A DNA stretch of 64,000 nt from Thermithiobacillus plumbiphilus (GTDB lineage Bacteria > Pseudomonadota > Gammaproteobacteria > Acidithiobacillales > Thermithiobacillaceae), in contig NZ_JBBPCO010000003.1 in NCBI RefSeq assembly GCF_038070005.1, forward strand, positions 62,001 to 126,000, read 5' to 3'. The position numbers and the translations under genes are program-made. Shown here piece by piece: positions 56,636 through 64,000 of the stretch; positions within the stretch are counted from its first letter, which is position 1, and each line of letters starts with the position of its first letter. Under the pieces are notes generated by a model that saw nothing but the letters and a program-made list of their open reading frames with translations, was not told the DNA's origin and made no database searches.

Positions 56636-58096
56636 TCAGGCCCGTCCATACTGGTCATCGAAGCGCACGATGTCGTCTTCTCCAAGATATTCGCCGCTTT
56701 GCACCTCGATCATGACCAGGTCGATGACCCCCGGATTGCTGAGGCGATGGGCGGTGCCGTAGGGGATGTAAGTGGACTCGTTCTTGCGCACCAGGATTTC
56801 GCGTTCGCCATTGATGACCCTCGCCATCCCGGACACCACCACCCAGTGTTCGCTGCGATGATGGTGCATCTGCAAGGACAGAGAGGCACCCGGCTTGACG
56901 ACGATGCGCTTGATCTTGAAGGCGCCGCTCTCTTCGAGCACGGTATAGGTGCCCCAGGGACGATGGACGGTGCGATGCAGGCGGTAGGCTTCGTGATCCA
57001 GGAGCTTGAGTTGCTCGACCACCTTCTTGACATCCTGGGTGCGATCCCGATTGGCGACCAGCAGGGCATCCGGGGTATCCACAATCACCAGATTCTCCAC
57101 GCCGACCGCTGCCACCAGCCGGTCATTGCCACGGATGAAGCAATTGCTGGCATCCACCAGCACGGTTTCGCAATCGACCCGGTTGCCGTCGCCATCCGCC
57201 TCGGTGAGCTCGCTGACGGCGCTCCATGAGCCAATATCGCTCCAGCCGAAATCGCCGGGCACCACGGCCACGTCGGTGGCCTGTTCCATCACCGCGTAAT
57301 CGACGGAAATGTCCGGAATGCTGGCAAAGCAAGCAGGGTTCAGCTCGAGCGGTTGCTGTTCCAGGGCAGAGGCTTCCCAGCAGGCCACGGCGCCTTCATG
57401 AACAGCAGGAGCGTGTAGCTGCAGCGCTTCCAGGTAGGCGCCGGCGGTAAAGCAGAACATGCCCGAATTCCAGAGATGGCGTCCGCTTTCGAGATAGGCC
57501 GTGGCCGTCATGAAGTCGGGCTTTTCGACGAAGCGCCTGACCGTGCAGGATGCTGACCGGGTATTGCTGGATGCCGCGTCTTCCACGCCGGCCAGGACCA
57601 GATCCTCACTGGTTTCGATATAGCCGAATCCAGTTTCCGGGTAGCTTGGCCGGATGCCGAAAGTAACGAGCCGGCCCTCGCGGGCCTGCTCTGCTGCCAG
57701 ATCGACCGCCCTGGCGAAACGGGCCTGATCATTGATCAGGTGGTCCGCGGGAAGCACGAGCATGACCGCTTCCGGCCCTTCAAGCGCCTGCAGCCGCAAG
57801 GCAGCCATGGCGATCGCTGGCGCCGTGTTGCGCCCTACCGGCTCCAGCACGTAGTCAAAGGAAAGATGTCGGGCTTCCTTGATCCGGGCATATTCATCCC
57901 GGGTCCGAAAGAAATATTCGCGATTGGTCAGGGTCAGCACACGCTGCACCCTTGGCAGGACAGCCACTCGACGCAGGGTCTTCTGCAGCAGACTCTGGCC
58001 ATCGGCCAGCTGCATGAATGGCTTGGGATGCGCCTCCCGAGAGACCGGCCAAAGCCGGGTTCCCGCACCACCGGACAAGATTACAGGGGTCAACAT
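56636..58096 (-). CDS. manC: Mannose-1-phosphate guanylyltransferase / mannose-6-phosphate isomerase
   Basis: Bifunctional type II enzyme of 486 residues that makes GDP-mannose. N-terminal nucleotidyltransferase with G-G-A-G-T-R-L-W-P-V-S-R; C-terminal cupin isomerase with H-R-P-W-G-T-Y and the metal-binding H-H-H-R-S-E-H-W. The ATG at 58096 has a GAGGAG site. Phosphomannomutase is not in the window. Confidence 0.95.
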   Translation of the reverse strand: MLTPVILSGGAGTRLWPVSREAHPKPFMQLADGQSLLQKTLRRVAVLPRVQRVLTLTNREYFFRTRDEYARIKEARHLSFDYVLEPVGRNTAPAIAMAALRLQALEGPEAVMLVLPADHLINDQARFARAVDLAAEQAREGRLVTFGIRPSYPETGFGYIETSEDLVLAGVEDAASSNTRSASCTVRRFVEKPDFMTATAYLESGRHLWNSGMFCFTAGAYLEALQLHAPAVHEGAVACWEASALEQQPLELNPACFASIPDISVDYAVMEQATDVAVVPGDFGWSDIGSWSAVSELTEADGDGNRVDCETVLVDASNCFIRGNDRLVAAVGVENLVIVDTPDALLVANRDRTQDVKKVVEQLKLLDHEAYRLHRTVHRPWGTYTVLEESGAFKIKRIVVKPGASLSLQMHHHRSEHWVVVSGMARVINGEREILVRKNESTYIPYGTAHRLSNPGVIDLVMIEVQSGEYLGEDDIVRFDDQYGRA

Positions 58097-58360
58097 GCAT
58101 TGCTCCTCATCTGAAACGGACTGCATTCAATGAATCCAGGGTAGTAAAGCCATTTTCTGCAAACGGCCATGCCCACATGTTATTGGTATTGCTGGCTTGC
58201 ATTGTATCTTTCAGTTCCATGTTTGGGATACCACGAACGACCTAAGCCATTGTGGGCAGATAGCCCCGCAATACCGCATTTGCAACTTGCCTGTACGCCG
58301 CCTTTCGGCCATGGCCTACAGCAACCGTGCCGAATGGCGCGAGAAAATGGGCATTGTTCC

Positions 58361-58396
58361 AAAAAAACCGGGCAGGGCCCTTTGGGCCCTGCCCGG
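58361..58396 (-). terminator. Intrinsic terminator after the Wza-like lipoprotein gene
   Basis: 13-bp GC-rich stem (CCGGGCAGGGCCC and its complement) with a 3-base loop, then seven Us on the minus strand (A-run 58361-58367). It ends transcription from the lipoprotein gene before manC. The rest of the 264-base stretch up to the lipoprotein gene's terminator (58097-58360) presumably holds the manC promoter; no clear boxes seen. Confidence 0.9.
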
Positions 58397-58413
58397 CACT
58401 GGCCAGCAAGATG

Positions 58414-59514
58414 TTAGTTGCTGTTGTTCTTCAGGAACTCGATCTGCACGAAGGGATTGAGCAGGCTGGACACGAACTGCAGCGATGGCAGGACCTGACC
58501 GATCACTTCGTTCCAGCCACCAACCTTGCCCAGCGGCACATAGACGATGTCGCCCGAGGCGAGCTCGAACGGCGCCGCCTCACCCTTCATGATGCGCCCG
58601 GCATTGACCTGGATGAACTGGGCACGATCACCTTCCGCCCGAATGATGCGCACGTCCTCCAGACGACTGCGGGTGATATCGGTGGACGTCAGGCCGGCCT
58701 GACTAAGTGCCTGCAGGAGATCCATGCGGCCGCCCGTGAAAGGCACGGCGCCGGGCTTCGATACCGCACCAAACACAAAGGCCTGCTGGCTGGCCTTGTC
58801 CGGCACGAAAATCGTGTCGCCCGGCCGCAGACGAATGTTCTGCGCGAGATCCCCCTGACGCAGGAGACGGTTGAAGTTGATGGGCAGCTTCTGGCCGTTG
58901 CGGGCGACATAGGCGCCGCGCAGATCCGCAGTCTGCATATTGACTGATCCACCCAACGCGAGCACATCCAGGAGATTCAGGGGCCGGTCGGAATACTTCA
59001 GGCCGGGCTGCGTGAACTCGCCCAGCAGGTTGTAGCGCATGCTGGTACCCGTATCCAGTTGCACGGAAACGGAGGGGTCCTTGAAGTAAGTACTCAAACG
59101 CTGCTGGATCAGATCACGGATTTCGCTGGCGGTTTTGCCGGCTACCTGAATGCTGCCGACCAGCGGCATCTGGATCGTGCCGTCATTATCGACCCGGGTT
59201 CCGCGCACACCGTTGGTGTTGCTGCCCTGCTGGATGTTGTACAAACCGCCGGACAGTTCCGGATGCTGATAGACGTCGATGCGCAGGATGTCTCCCGGGC
59301 CGACACGATAACTGATTCCCTGCTGCTCATCGAGCCTGGACTGTCTCAGGGTCTCGTCGAGCAGCTTGGATTGCTGGGCCGTCACTGCACTGGGCATGGA
59401 AATGGACTTGGTGCTGACGGTGTCGTTTGTGGTAGGCGTACTGGCACATCCTCCCAGGATCATGAGAGTGGCGAGTCCGAGAGCTGCCGAGCTGAAGCGC
59501 AATTTCGTATTCAA
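58414..59514 (-). CDS. wza: Wza-like polysaccharide export lipoprotein
   Basis: Outer-membrane lipoprotein of 366 residues. The signal peptide ends in a lipobox L-G-G-C (Cys23). The poly-export domain starts Y-R-V-G-P-G-D-I-L-R-I-D-V-Y and is followed by SLBB repeats (L-G-E-F-T-Q-P-G, G-A-V-S-K-P-G-A-V). The start is TTG at 59514, chosen because a GGAGG site is 5 bases upstream and the signal peptide begins there. Forms the export channel in group 1/4 capsule systems. Confidence 0.92.
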   Translation of the reverse strand: MNTKLRFSSAALGLATLMILGGCASTPTTNDTVSTKSISMPSAVTAQQSKLLDETLRQSRLDEQQGISYRVGPGDILRIDVYQHPELSGGLYNIQQGSNTNGVRGTRVDNDGTIQMPLVGSIQVAGKTASEIRDLIQQRLSTYFKDPSVSVQLDTGTSMRYNLLGEFTQPGLKYSDRPLNLLDVLALGGSVNMQTADLRGAYVARNGQKLPINFNRLLRQGDLAQNIRLRPGDTIFVPDKASQQAFVFGAVSKPGAVPFTGGRMDLLQALSQAGLTSTDITRSRLEDVRIIRAEGDRAQFIQVNAGRIMKGEAAPFELASGDIVYVPLGKVGGWNEVIGQVLPSLQFVSSLLNPFVQIEFLKNNSN

Positions 59515-59888
59515 GGTTTCCTCCCTGTATCGTCAGACCGAACCTTTCCACGATCCAGAATTCTGCCCGGGTTATCGGGTGGAGACCAGCCCGGAGCCTG
59601 GATTCGTACTGGTGCAGCCTTTGAGTGGGTTGAGATCAGTCATTATCAGTGGAAGAGGCGCGCCAAGCTCAGATCGCACCCATGCCACCCGTTTTGCAGC
59701 CGGACAGAAAATGGCCGAAGCTGCGTGCATTTTGCGCAACTACTCTGGCACGGTTTGTTGCAGGGAAATATCGGACAATTGCCCTAGATCGCAGGTAGGA
59801 AATCCAGCCCGCCGCTTGGGGCGCTTCGGGCGGGAAGGCAAGGCTTGGGTGCGGAGCTGGGTGCCCCGCCAGTGCCCCGAAAAAGAAA
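59515..59888. other. Long gap upstream of wza, no gene seen
   Basis: About 370 bases between the wza start and the terminator of tRNA-Met, with no supported reading frame. It should hold the wza promoter and a leader. A GATAAT-like -10 near 59644 on the minus strand has no well-placed -35, so no promoter is called. Confidence 0.5.
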
Positions 59889-59918
59889 AAGGGCCTGGCG
59901 TTTCGGCACCAGGCCCTT
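59881..59918 (-). terminator. Intrinsic terminator downstream of tRNA-Met
   Basis: On the minus strand AAGGGCCTGGTGCC pairs with GGCCAGGCCCTT-like arms around a short loop and runs into a U-rich tail (A/G-rich 59881-59890 on the plus strand). It ends 8 bases before the tRNA 3' end. Confidence 0.85.
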
Positions 59919-59925
59919 GATATTC

Positions 59926-60002
59926 TGGTGGCGCTTCAGGGACTCGAACCCCGGACACGCGGATTATGATTCCGCTGCTCTAACCAACTGAGCTAAAGCG
60001 CC
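59926..60002 (-). tRNA. tRNA-Met (CAT)
   Basis: 77-base cloverleaf with a 7-bp acceptor stem (GGCGCTT/AAGCGCC), D-loop TAGCTCAGTTGGTTAGA, anticodon loop ATCATAA and T-loop GTTCGAGTC. The CCA end is encoded. CAT anticodon with a fully paired acceptor end is elongator Met; a lysidine-modified Ile2 tRNA cannot be excluded by anticodon alone. Confidence 0.95.
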
Positions 60003-60046
60003 AATGAGGGTGATATTTTGTACGAAAATGGCGAAAAGTCAAGCCG

Positions 60047-61138
60047 TCAGACGTTGAAGCGGAAGTGCACCACGTCACCGTCATGCATCACATATTCCTT
60101 GCCTTCGAGGCGCGCCTTGCCGGCCTCGCGGGCCCCCTGCTCGCCCCGATATTGAATGAAATCCGGGTAGGCGATGACTTCCGCGCGAATGAAACCGCGC
60201 TCGAAATCGGTGTGGATGACGCCGGCTGCCTTCGGTGCCGTATCGCCGCGATGAATGGTCCAGGCACGCACCTCCTTGACCCCGGCGGTGAAATAGGTCT
60301 GCAGGCCCAGCAGTTCATAGCCGGCGCGGATCACCCGGTTGAGCCCCGGTTCCTCCAGGCCCATGTCCTTGAGAAACTGCAGCTTGTCGGCCTCGTCGAG
60401 CTCGGCGATCTCCGCTTCCATGGCGGCACAGACCGGCACGACCTGTGCCGCTTCGCGCTCGGCCCAGCCCCGCACGGTATCCAGCAAGGGATTGTTCTCG
60501 AAGCCATCCTCGGCAACGTTGGCGATCACCATGGCGGGCTTGGCGGTCAGGAGACAGAGCGGCGTCAACCAGGCCATTTGTTCGGCATCCGCAACCAGGC
60601 TGCGGGCGGTGTGGCCCTCATCGAGATGTGCGACCAGGCGCTCGAAAAAGGCGCGCTCTTCCATTGCCTCCTTCTTGCCGGTCTTGGCGTTCTTCTGGGC
60701 GCGCTGCAAGGCACGCTCGGCGGTCTCCATGTCCGCCAGCACCAGTTCGGTGAGCACGACATCGAGGTCGCTCACCGGGTCAACCTTGCCAGCCACATGG
60801 ACCACGTCCGGGTCCTCGAAGCAGCGCGCCACGAAAGCAATCGCGTCCGTTTCGCGGATATGGGCCAGAAACTTGTTGCCCAGCCCCTCCCCTTGCGCCG
60901 CGCCCGCCACCAGGCCGGCGATATCGACGAATTCCATGCTTGCCGGCACGACGCGCTCGGGCTTGACGATTTCCGCCAGGGCGTCCAGACGCGGGTCGGG
61001 CACGGCGACGATGCCGACATTCGGCTCAATCGTGCAGAACGGGTAGTTCTCGGCGGCGATACCCGCCTGGGTCAAGGCATTGAAGAGGGTTGACTTGCCG
61101 ACATTGGGCAGGCCGACGATACCGCATTTGAATCCCAT
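60047..61138 (-). CDS. ychF: Redox-regulated ATPase YchF (Obg-like)
   Basis: P-loop protein of 363 residues with G1 G-L-P-N-V-G-K-S-T, a degenerate G4 motif that favours ATP, and a C-terminal TGS domain ending [12 protein letters not shown]. Binds ribosomes and stress partners in E. coli. Follows pth by 14 bases, the universal pth-ychF pair. Confidence 0.97.
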   Translation of the reverse strand: MGFKCGIVGLPNVGKSTLFNALTQAGIAAENYPFCTIEPNVGIVAVPDPRLDALAEIVKPERVVPASMEFVDIAGLVAGAAQGEGLGNKFLAHIRETDAIAFVARCFEDPDVVHVAGKVDPVSDLDVVLTELVLADMETAERALQRAQKNAKTGKKEAMEERAFFERLVAHLDEGHTARSLVADAEQMAWLTPLCLLTAKPAMVIANVAEDGFENNPLLDTVRGWAEREAAQVVPVCAAMEAEIAELDEADKLQFLKDMGLEEPGLNRVIRAGYELLGLQTYFTAGVKEVRAWTIHRGDTAPKAAGVIHTDFERGFIRAEVIAYPDFIQYRGEQGAREAGKARLEGKEYVMHDGDVVHFRFNV

Positions 61139-61152
61139 GATATGCTCCAGGC

Positions 61153-61731
61153 CTATCCGGCGCTGTGTAAGGAATGCATGGCCGCTTCCAGTCGATCTGT
61201 CAGCACCTGGGGCAGAACCTCCAGGGCTCGATCGATGGCGCCATGAATCAGAGTCTCGTCCGCCGCGCTCGGGCGTCCCAGCACGTAATTCACCACCTGA
61301 TCGCGATGTCCGGGATGCCCGATGCCAATGCGCAGGCGCAGATAATCCCGGCTGCCCAGTCTCGCGTCGATGTCCTTGAGACCGTTGTGACCGCCATTGC
61401 CGCCGCCCCGTTTCAGACGCACCACGCCGGGCGGCAGATCCAGGTCATCATGGGCCACCAGGATGCGTTCCACCGGTATCCGGTAAAAGCGCGCGACGGC
61501 GGCGACCGCCTCGCCACTACGATTCATGAACTGCTGCGGAAGACAGAACCAGGCTTCCTGCGCCTGGATCAGTGCCCGCCCGAGCAGGGCCTGATAGCCC
61601 TTGTCGAGTCGCAGCGGCGTCGCCGACTGACGCGCGAGCGCCTCCAAAAACCAGAACCCGGCATTATGCCGGGTCCGGTGGTAGTCCGGGCCGGGATTGC
61701 CCAGCCCGACCAACAGCCATGAGGCTGGCAT
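61153..61731 (-). CDS. pth: Peptidyl-tRNA hydrolase
   Basis: Recycles peptidyl-tRNA, 192 residues. G-L-G-N-P-G-P-D-Y, the catalytic histidine in R-H-N-A-G-F and H-D-D-L-D-L-P-P-G, and G-G-G-N-G-G-H-N-G are intact. The ATG at 61731 lies 16 bases after the rplY stop; the longer frame through rplY is not conserved. Confidence 0.97.
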   Translation of the reverse strand: MPASWLLVGLGNPGPDYHRTRHNAGFWFLEALARQSATPLRLDKGYQALLGRALIQAQEAWFCLPQQFMNRSGEAVAAVARFYRIPVERILVAHDDLDLPPGVVRLKRGGGNGGHNGLKDIDARLGSRDYLRLRIGIGHPGHRDQVVNYVLGRPSAADETLIHGAIDRALEVLPQVLTDRLEAAMHSLHSAG

Positions 61732-61747
61732 GATGAAAAACCCTGCC

Positions 61748-62362
61748 TCAGGCCTCGCCGGCGGCTTCCGACTCCTCGGTCGCCGCGCCACGCGGCGCGA
61801 GCACCTGCACCACGGCCTTGTCATCACCATGGGCGAGCGCCAGAATGCTTACGCCCTCGGGCAGCTTGAGGTCCGAAAGGTGGATGCTCTCGCCCTTTTC
61901 AAGGTTGCTGACATCGACATCGATATGGTCCGGCAACCTGTCCGAGGGCGCCAGCACCTCGACCTCGACCAGGATGTGATGCAACTGGCCACCCTGCGTC
62001 TTGACGCCGACACACCCTTCTTCACCGATGTAGTTCAGCGGCACATGCACGGTGACCTTCTGGCCGGCCTTGGCGCGCTGGAAGTCCATGTGCTGCACCA
62101 GGAGCTTGAAAGGATGCATCTGCAGATCGCGGATGATCACCTGCTGGGTCGTAGCATCGGGGAAAGCAAGGGAAATCACGTGTGAAAAGACACTCTGGTC
62201 CAGGATCAGCCTGGAGATTTCGCGCTGGGACAGGGTGATGGACTGCGCGGCTTCGCCACCGCCGTAGATGACGGCCGGCACGCGATCCTCACGGCGCAGG
62301 CGGCGGCTGGGACGACGGCCATGGACCTCGCGTACTTCTACATTCAGGGAAAAATCAGTCAT
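61748..62362 (-). CDS. rplY: Ribosomal protein bL25, long Ctc form
   Basis: 5S rRNA-binding protein of 204 residues. N-terminal L25 domain (about 1-95, R-E-x-x-G-R-x-x-S-R-R-L-R) plus the C-terminal Ctc/TL5 beta domain, ending in an acidic alanine-rich tail. AGGAG ribosome site. Between prs and pth as usual. Confidence 0.97.
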   Translation of the reverse strand: MTDFSLNVEVREVHGRRPSRRLRREDRVPAVIYGGGEAAQSITLSQREISRLILDQSVFSHVISLAFPDATTQQVIIRDLQMHPFKLLVQHMDFQRAKAGQKVTVHVPLNYIGEEGCVGVKTQGGQLHHILVEVEVLAPSDRLPDHIDVDVSNLEKGESIHLSDLKLPEGVSILALAHGDDKAVVQVLAPRGAATEESEAAGEA

Positions 62363-62455
62363 TGTGTTTACTCCTGCTTAAATGAGCGGGGCGAGGGTTG
62401 ACGAAACCTTTCTCCCCATTGCCAAACAGGACGCGCGAATGCGCGCCATGCGAAT

Positions 62456-63403
62456 TCATTCCATGAAAAGCGAGCTGACGGAATCCTCGTCGGAAATGCG
62501 GCGGATGGTCTCCGCGAGCAGTTCAGCCACGCTCAGGGTGCGGATCTTGCTCGATTTCTGCCCTGCCTCATCAAGCGGTATGGTATCCGTCACCACCACC
62601 TCGTCCAGCGCGGATGACTCGATGCGCGCCACGGCCTCTCCCGAGAATACCGGGTGCGTGGCATAGGCATAAACCTTGGCGGCACCCCGGCGCTTCAGCG
62701 CAGCCGCGGCTTCGCAGAGGGTCTTGGCGGTATCGACCATATCATCCATGAGCACGCAGGTACGGCCGGATACCTCGCCGATGATATTCATGACCTGCGC
62801 CTCATTGGGGCGCGGGCGACGCTTGTCGATGATGGCGAGATCCACCTCCAGGCGCTTGGCAATGGCCCGGGCACGCACCACGCCGCCGACATCCGGGGAG
62901 ACCACCACGAGGTTCTCGTAGTTGCGGCGCCAGATGTCGCCGAGCAGGATGGGAGAGGCGTAAATGTTGTCCACCGGCACGTCGAAAAAACCCTGGATCT
63001 GATCGGCATGCAGATCCATGGTGAGCACGCGGTCGGCGCCGGCCGTGGTGATCAGATCCGCTACGAGCTTGGCGGTGATGGGCGTTCTGGCGCGGGACTT
63101 GCGATCCTGCCGGGCGTATCCATAGTACGGCACGGCGGCGGTGATGCGGTTGGCCGAAGCGCGTTTGAGCGCGTCGATCATGGCCAGCAGTTCCATCAGG
63201 TTGTCATTGGCGGGAGCACAGGTGGGCTGAACGACGAAGACGTCCTTGCCACGCACATTCTCCAGAATCTCGACAAACACCTCGCCATCACTGAACTCAC
63301 CGACGTCCGCCCGCCCCAGCGGAATATGAAGGTAGCGAGCGATGGCCGCTGCAAGCGCCGGATTGGCGTTGCCCGTGAACACCATCATACTGCCATAGGC
63401 CAT
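62456..63403 (-). CDS. prs: Ribose-phosphate pyrophosphokinase
   Basis: Makes PRPP for nucleotides, histidine and tryptophan; 315 residues. [19 protein letters not shown] and the PRPP loop [10 protein letters not shown] are conserved. The N-terminus [12 protein letters not shown] is of the betaproteobacterial style. It supplies the substrate of HisG in this window. Confidence 0.98.
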   Translation of the reverse strand: MAYGSMMVFTGNANPALAAAIARYLHIPLGRADVGEFSDGEVFVEILENVRGKDVFVVQPTCAPANDNLMELLAMIDALKRASANRITAAVPYYGYARQDRKSRARTPITAKLVADLITTAGADRVLTMDLHADQIQGFFDVPVDNIYASPILLGDIWRRNYENLVVVSPDVGGVVRARAIAKRLEVDLAIIDKRRPRPNEAQVMNIIGEVSGRTCVLMDDMVDTAKTLCEAAAALKRRGAAKVYAYATHPVFSGEAVARIESSALDEVVVTDTIPLDEAGQKSSKIRTLSVAELLAETIRRISDEDSVSSLFME

Positions 63404-63514
63404 GGTGTCTATGTCTCCCTGATACAGATACTAGAGCAGCTCTGGGGCATCGCACGGAATGCGGGCGCGCCCGGCCGTCTCTGCCAGCCTCGGACTAATA
63501 CTGATACGACAAAG

Positions 63515-63589
63515 TGGCTGGGGCGCTAGGAATCGAACCTAGGAATGCCGGAATCAAAATCCGGTGCCTTACCGCTTGGCGACGCCCCA
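63515..63589 (-). tRNA. tRNA-Gln (TTG)
   Basis: 75-base cloverleaf with acceptor TGGGGCG/CGCCCCA, anticodon loop TTTTGAT (anticodon TTG), T-loop GTTCGATTC and an encoded CCA. It lies between ispE and prs, the order known from Betaproteobacteria. Confidence 0.97.
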
Positions 63590-63612
63590 AGAAATCGTGC
63601 TGGAACAGGATC

Positions 63613-64000
63613 TTACTCTAAGTTCAGTTGCGCGTGCAGGGGATGCCGGTTGCTCCCCTGGGCGGCAAAGGCGACCCAGTTTGCAGGCACGCGCCGGACG
63701 ATGGACCCGGCGACCTCACGTGAATCGGCCATGCCAAAGACACAGGCGCCGCTGCCGGTCAGTCGGGGAGCCGCGATCCCCTGCCCGTCGAGCCAGTTCA
63801 GGGCCTCGCCAATGACCGGATAGCGCGCAAGCACGAGCGCTTGCAGGGTATTGTCCTGCACCCCGTCCAGAAAGTCGCGTATTGTGATGGGAGAATGGGA
63901 ACGTGTCAATTCCGGATCGCTGAAGATACTGCCGGTGGAGACAGAAACACCGGGATGCAGGACCACATACCAGGGGGTGGGCAGCTCCGGCAGGGGGGTG
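63613..64000 (-). CDS. ispE: 4-diphosphocytidyl-2-C-methyl-D-erythritol kinase, 5' part outside window
   Basis: GHMP kinase of the MEP isoprenoid pathway. Only the C-terminal ~128 residues are here, with the frame open to the window edge (L-P-E-L-P-T-P-W-Y-V-V-L-H-P-G-V-S-V-S-T). The GHMP motif 3 G-S-G-A-C-V-F-G is visible. The start is outside the window. Confidence 0.95.
   Translation of the reverse strand, partial: TPLPELPTPWYVVLHPGVSVSTGSIFSDPELTRSHSPITIRDFLDGVQDNTLQALVLARYPVIGEALNWLDGQGIAAPRLTGSGACVFGMADSREVAGSIVRRVPANWVAFAAQGSNRHPLHAQLNLE

Overview
The window looks like a chromosome segment from a high-GC proteobacterium near the beta/gamma boundary. The backbone gene orders mlaFE-D-C-B / ABC-2 transporter / bolA / murA / hisGDCBHAF-IE / tatABC / htrA and ispE / tRNA-Gln / prs / rplY / pth / ychF are the ones known from Betaproteobacteria. 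The fused HisIE, the CGFS glutaredoxin next to bolA and the lnt-corC-ybeY-phoH-miaB run would also fit Acidithiobacillia (Acidithiobacillus/Thermithiobacillus-like). No 16S gene is present, so this placement is inference from gene order.

Layout: (1) 1-24.6 kb is conserved housekeeping, almost all on the minus strand: envelope protease, Tat export, histidine biosynthesis, MurA, Grx/BolA, an ABC-2 exporter, the Mla lipid transport operon with an embedded TolC-like gene, PmbA (plus strand), Lnt, CorC, YbeY, PhoH and MiaB. (2) 24.7-36.8 kb is a surface-polysaccharide locus: a WbaP-type initiating transferase, then an AT-rich block with five glycosyltransferases, a Wzy-like polymerase, WecB, a methyltransferase and a Wzx flippase. 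(3) 36.9-44.3 kb is an accessory island between a decayed rfbB remnant and the intact rfbB. It holds an EPS-type MarR regulator, nine toxin-antitoxin(-like) modules and a Uma2 protein. (4) 44.4-59.5 kb is the second polysaccharide block: rfbBDCA, galU, wzz, a large SLBB export protein, a PAP2 phosphatase, ugd, a second WbaP, manC and a Wza-like lipoprotein. (5) 59.9-64 kb is tRNA-Met, ychF, pth, rplY, prs, tRNA-Gln and the 3' part of ispE.

The genes in blocks 2 and 4 can supply dTDP-rhamnose, UDP-glucose, UDP-glucuronate, GDP-mannose and UDP-ManNAc, build a repeat unit on undecaprenyl phosphate, flip and polymerise it (Wzx/Wzy), set chain length (Wzz) and export it (Wza-like proteins).

The most unusual part is the toxin-antitoxin island. 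The start of one minimal-nucleotidyltransferase (MNT) gene is present eight times, called R1-R8 here. Four copies head complete MNT genes that share an almost identical first ~43 residues, carrying the catalytic GS-x9-DxD core, but have different C-terminal halves and different partner genes. Four are headless or tailless remnants, three of them next to unrelated modules (ParDE, HEPN/MNT of another family, VapBC+RelBE). In two places the repeat also supplies the stop codon and the last residues (P-C-A) of the preceding partner gene. This looks like a recombining, partly decayed array of toxin-antitoxin cassettes built around a constant MNT head. I know of no description of it, but I could not search for one.
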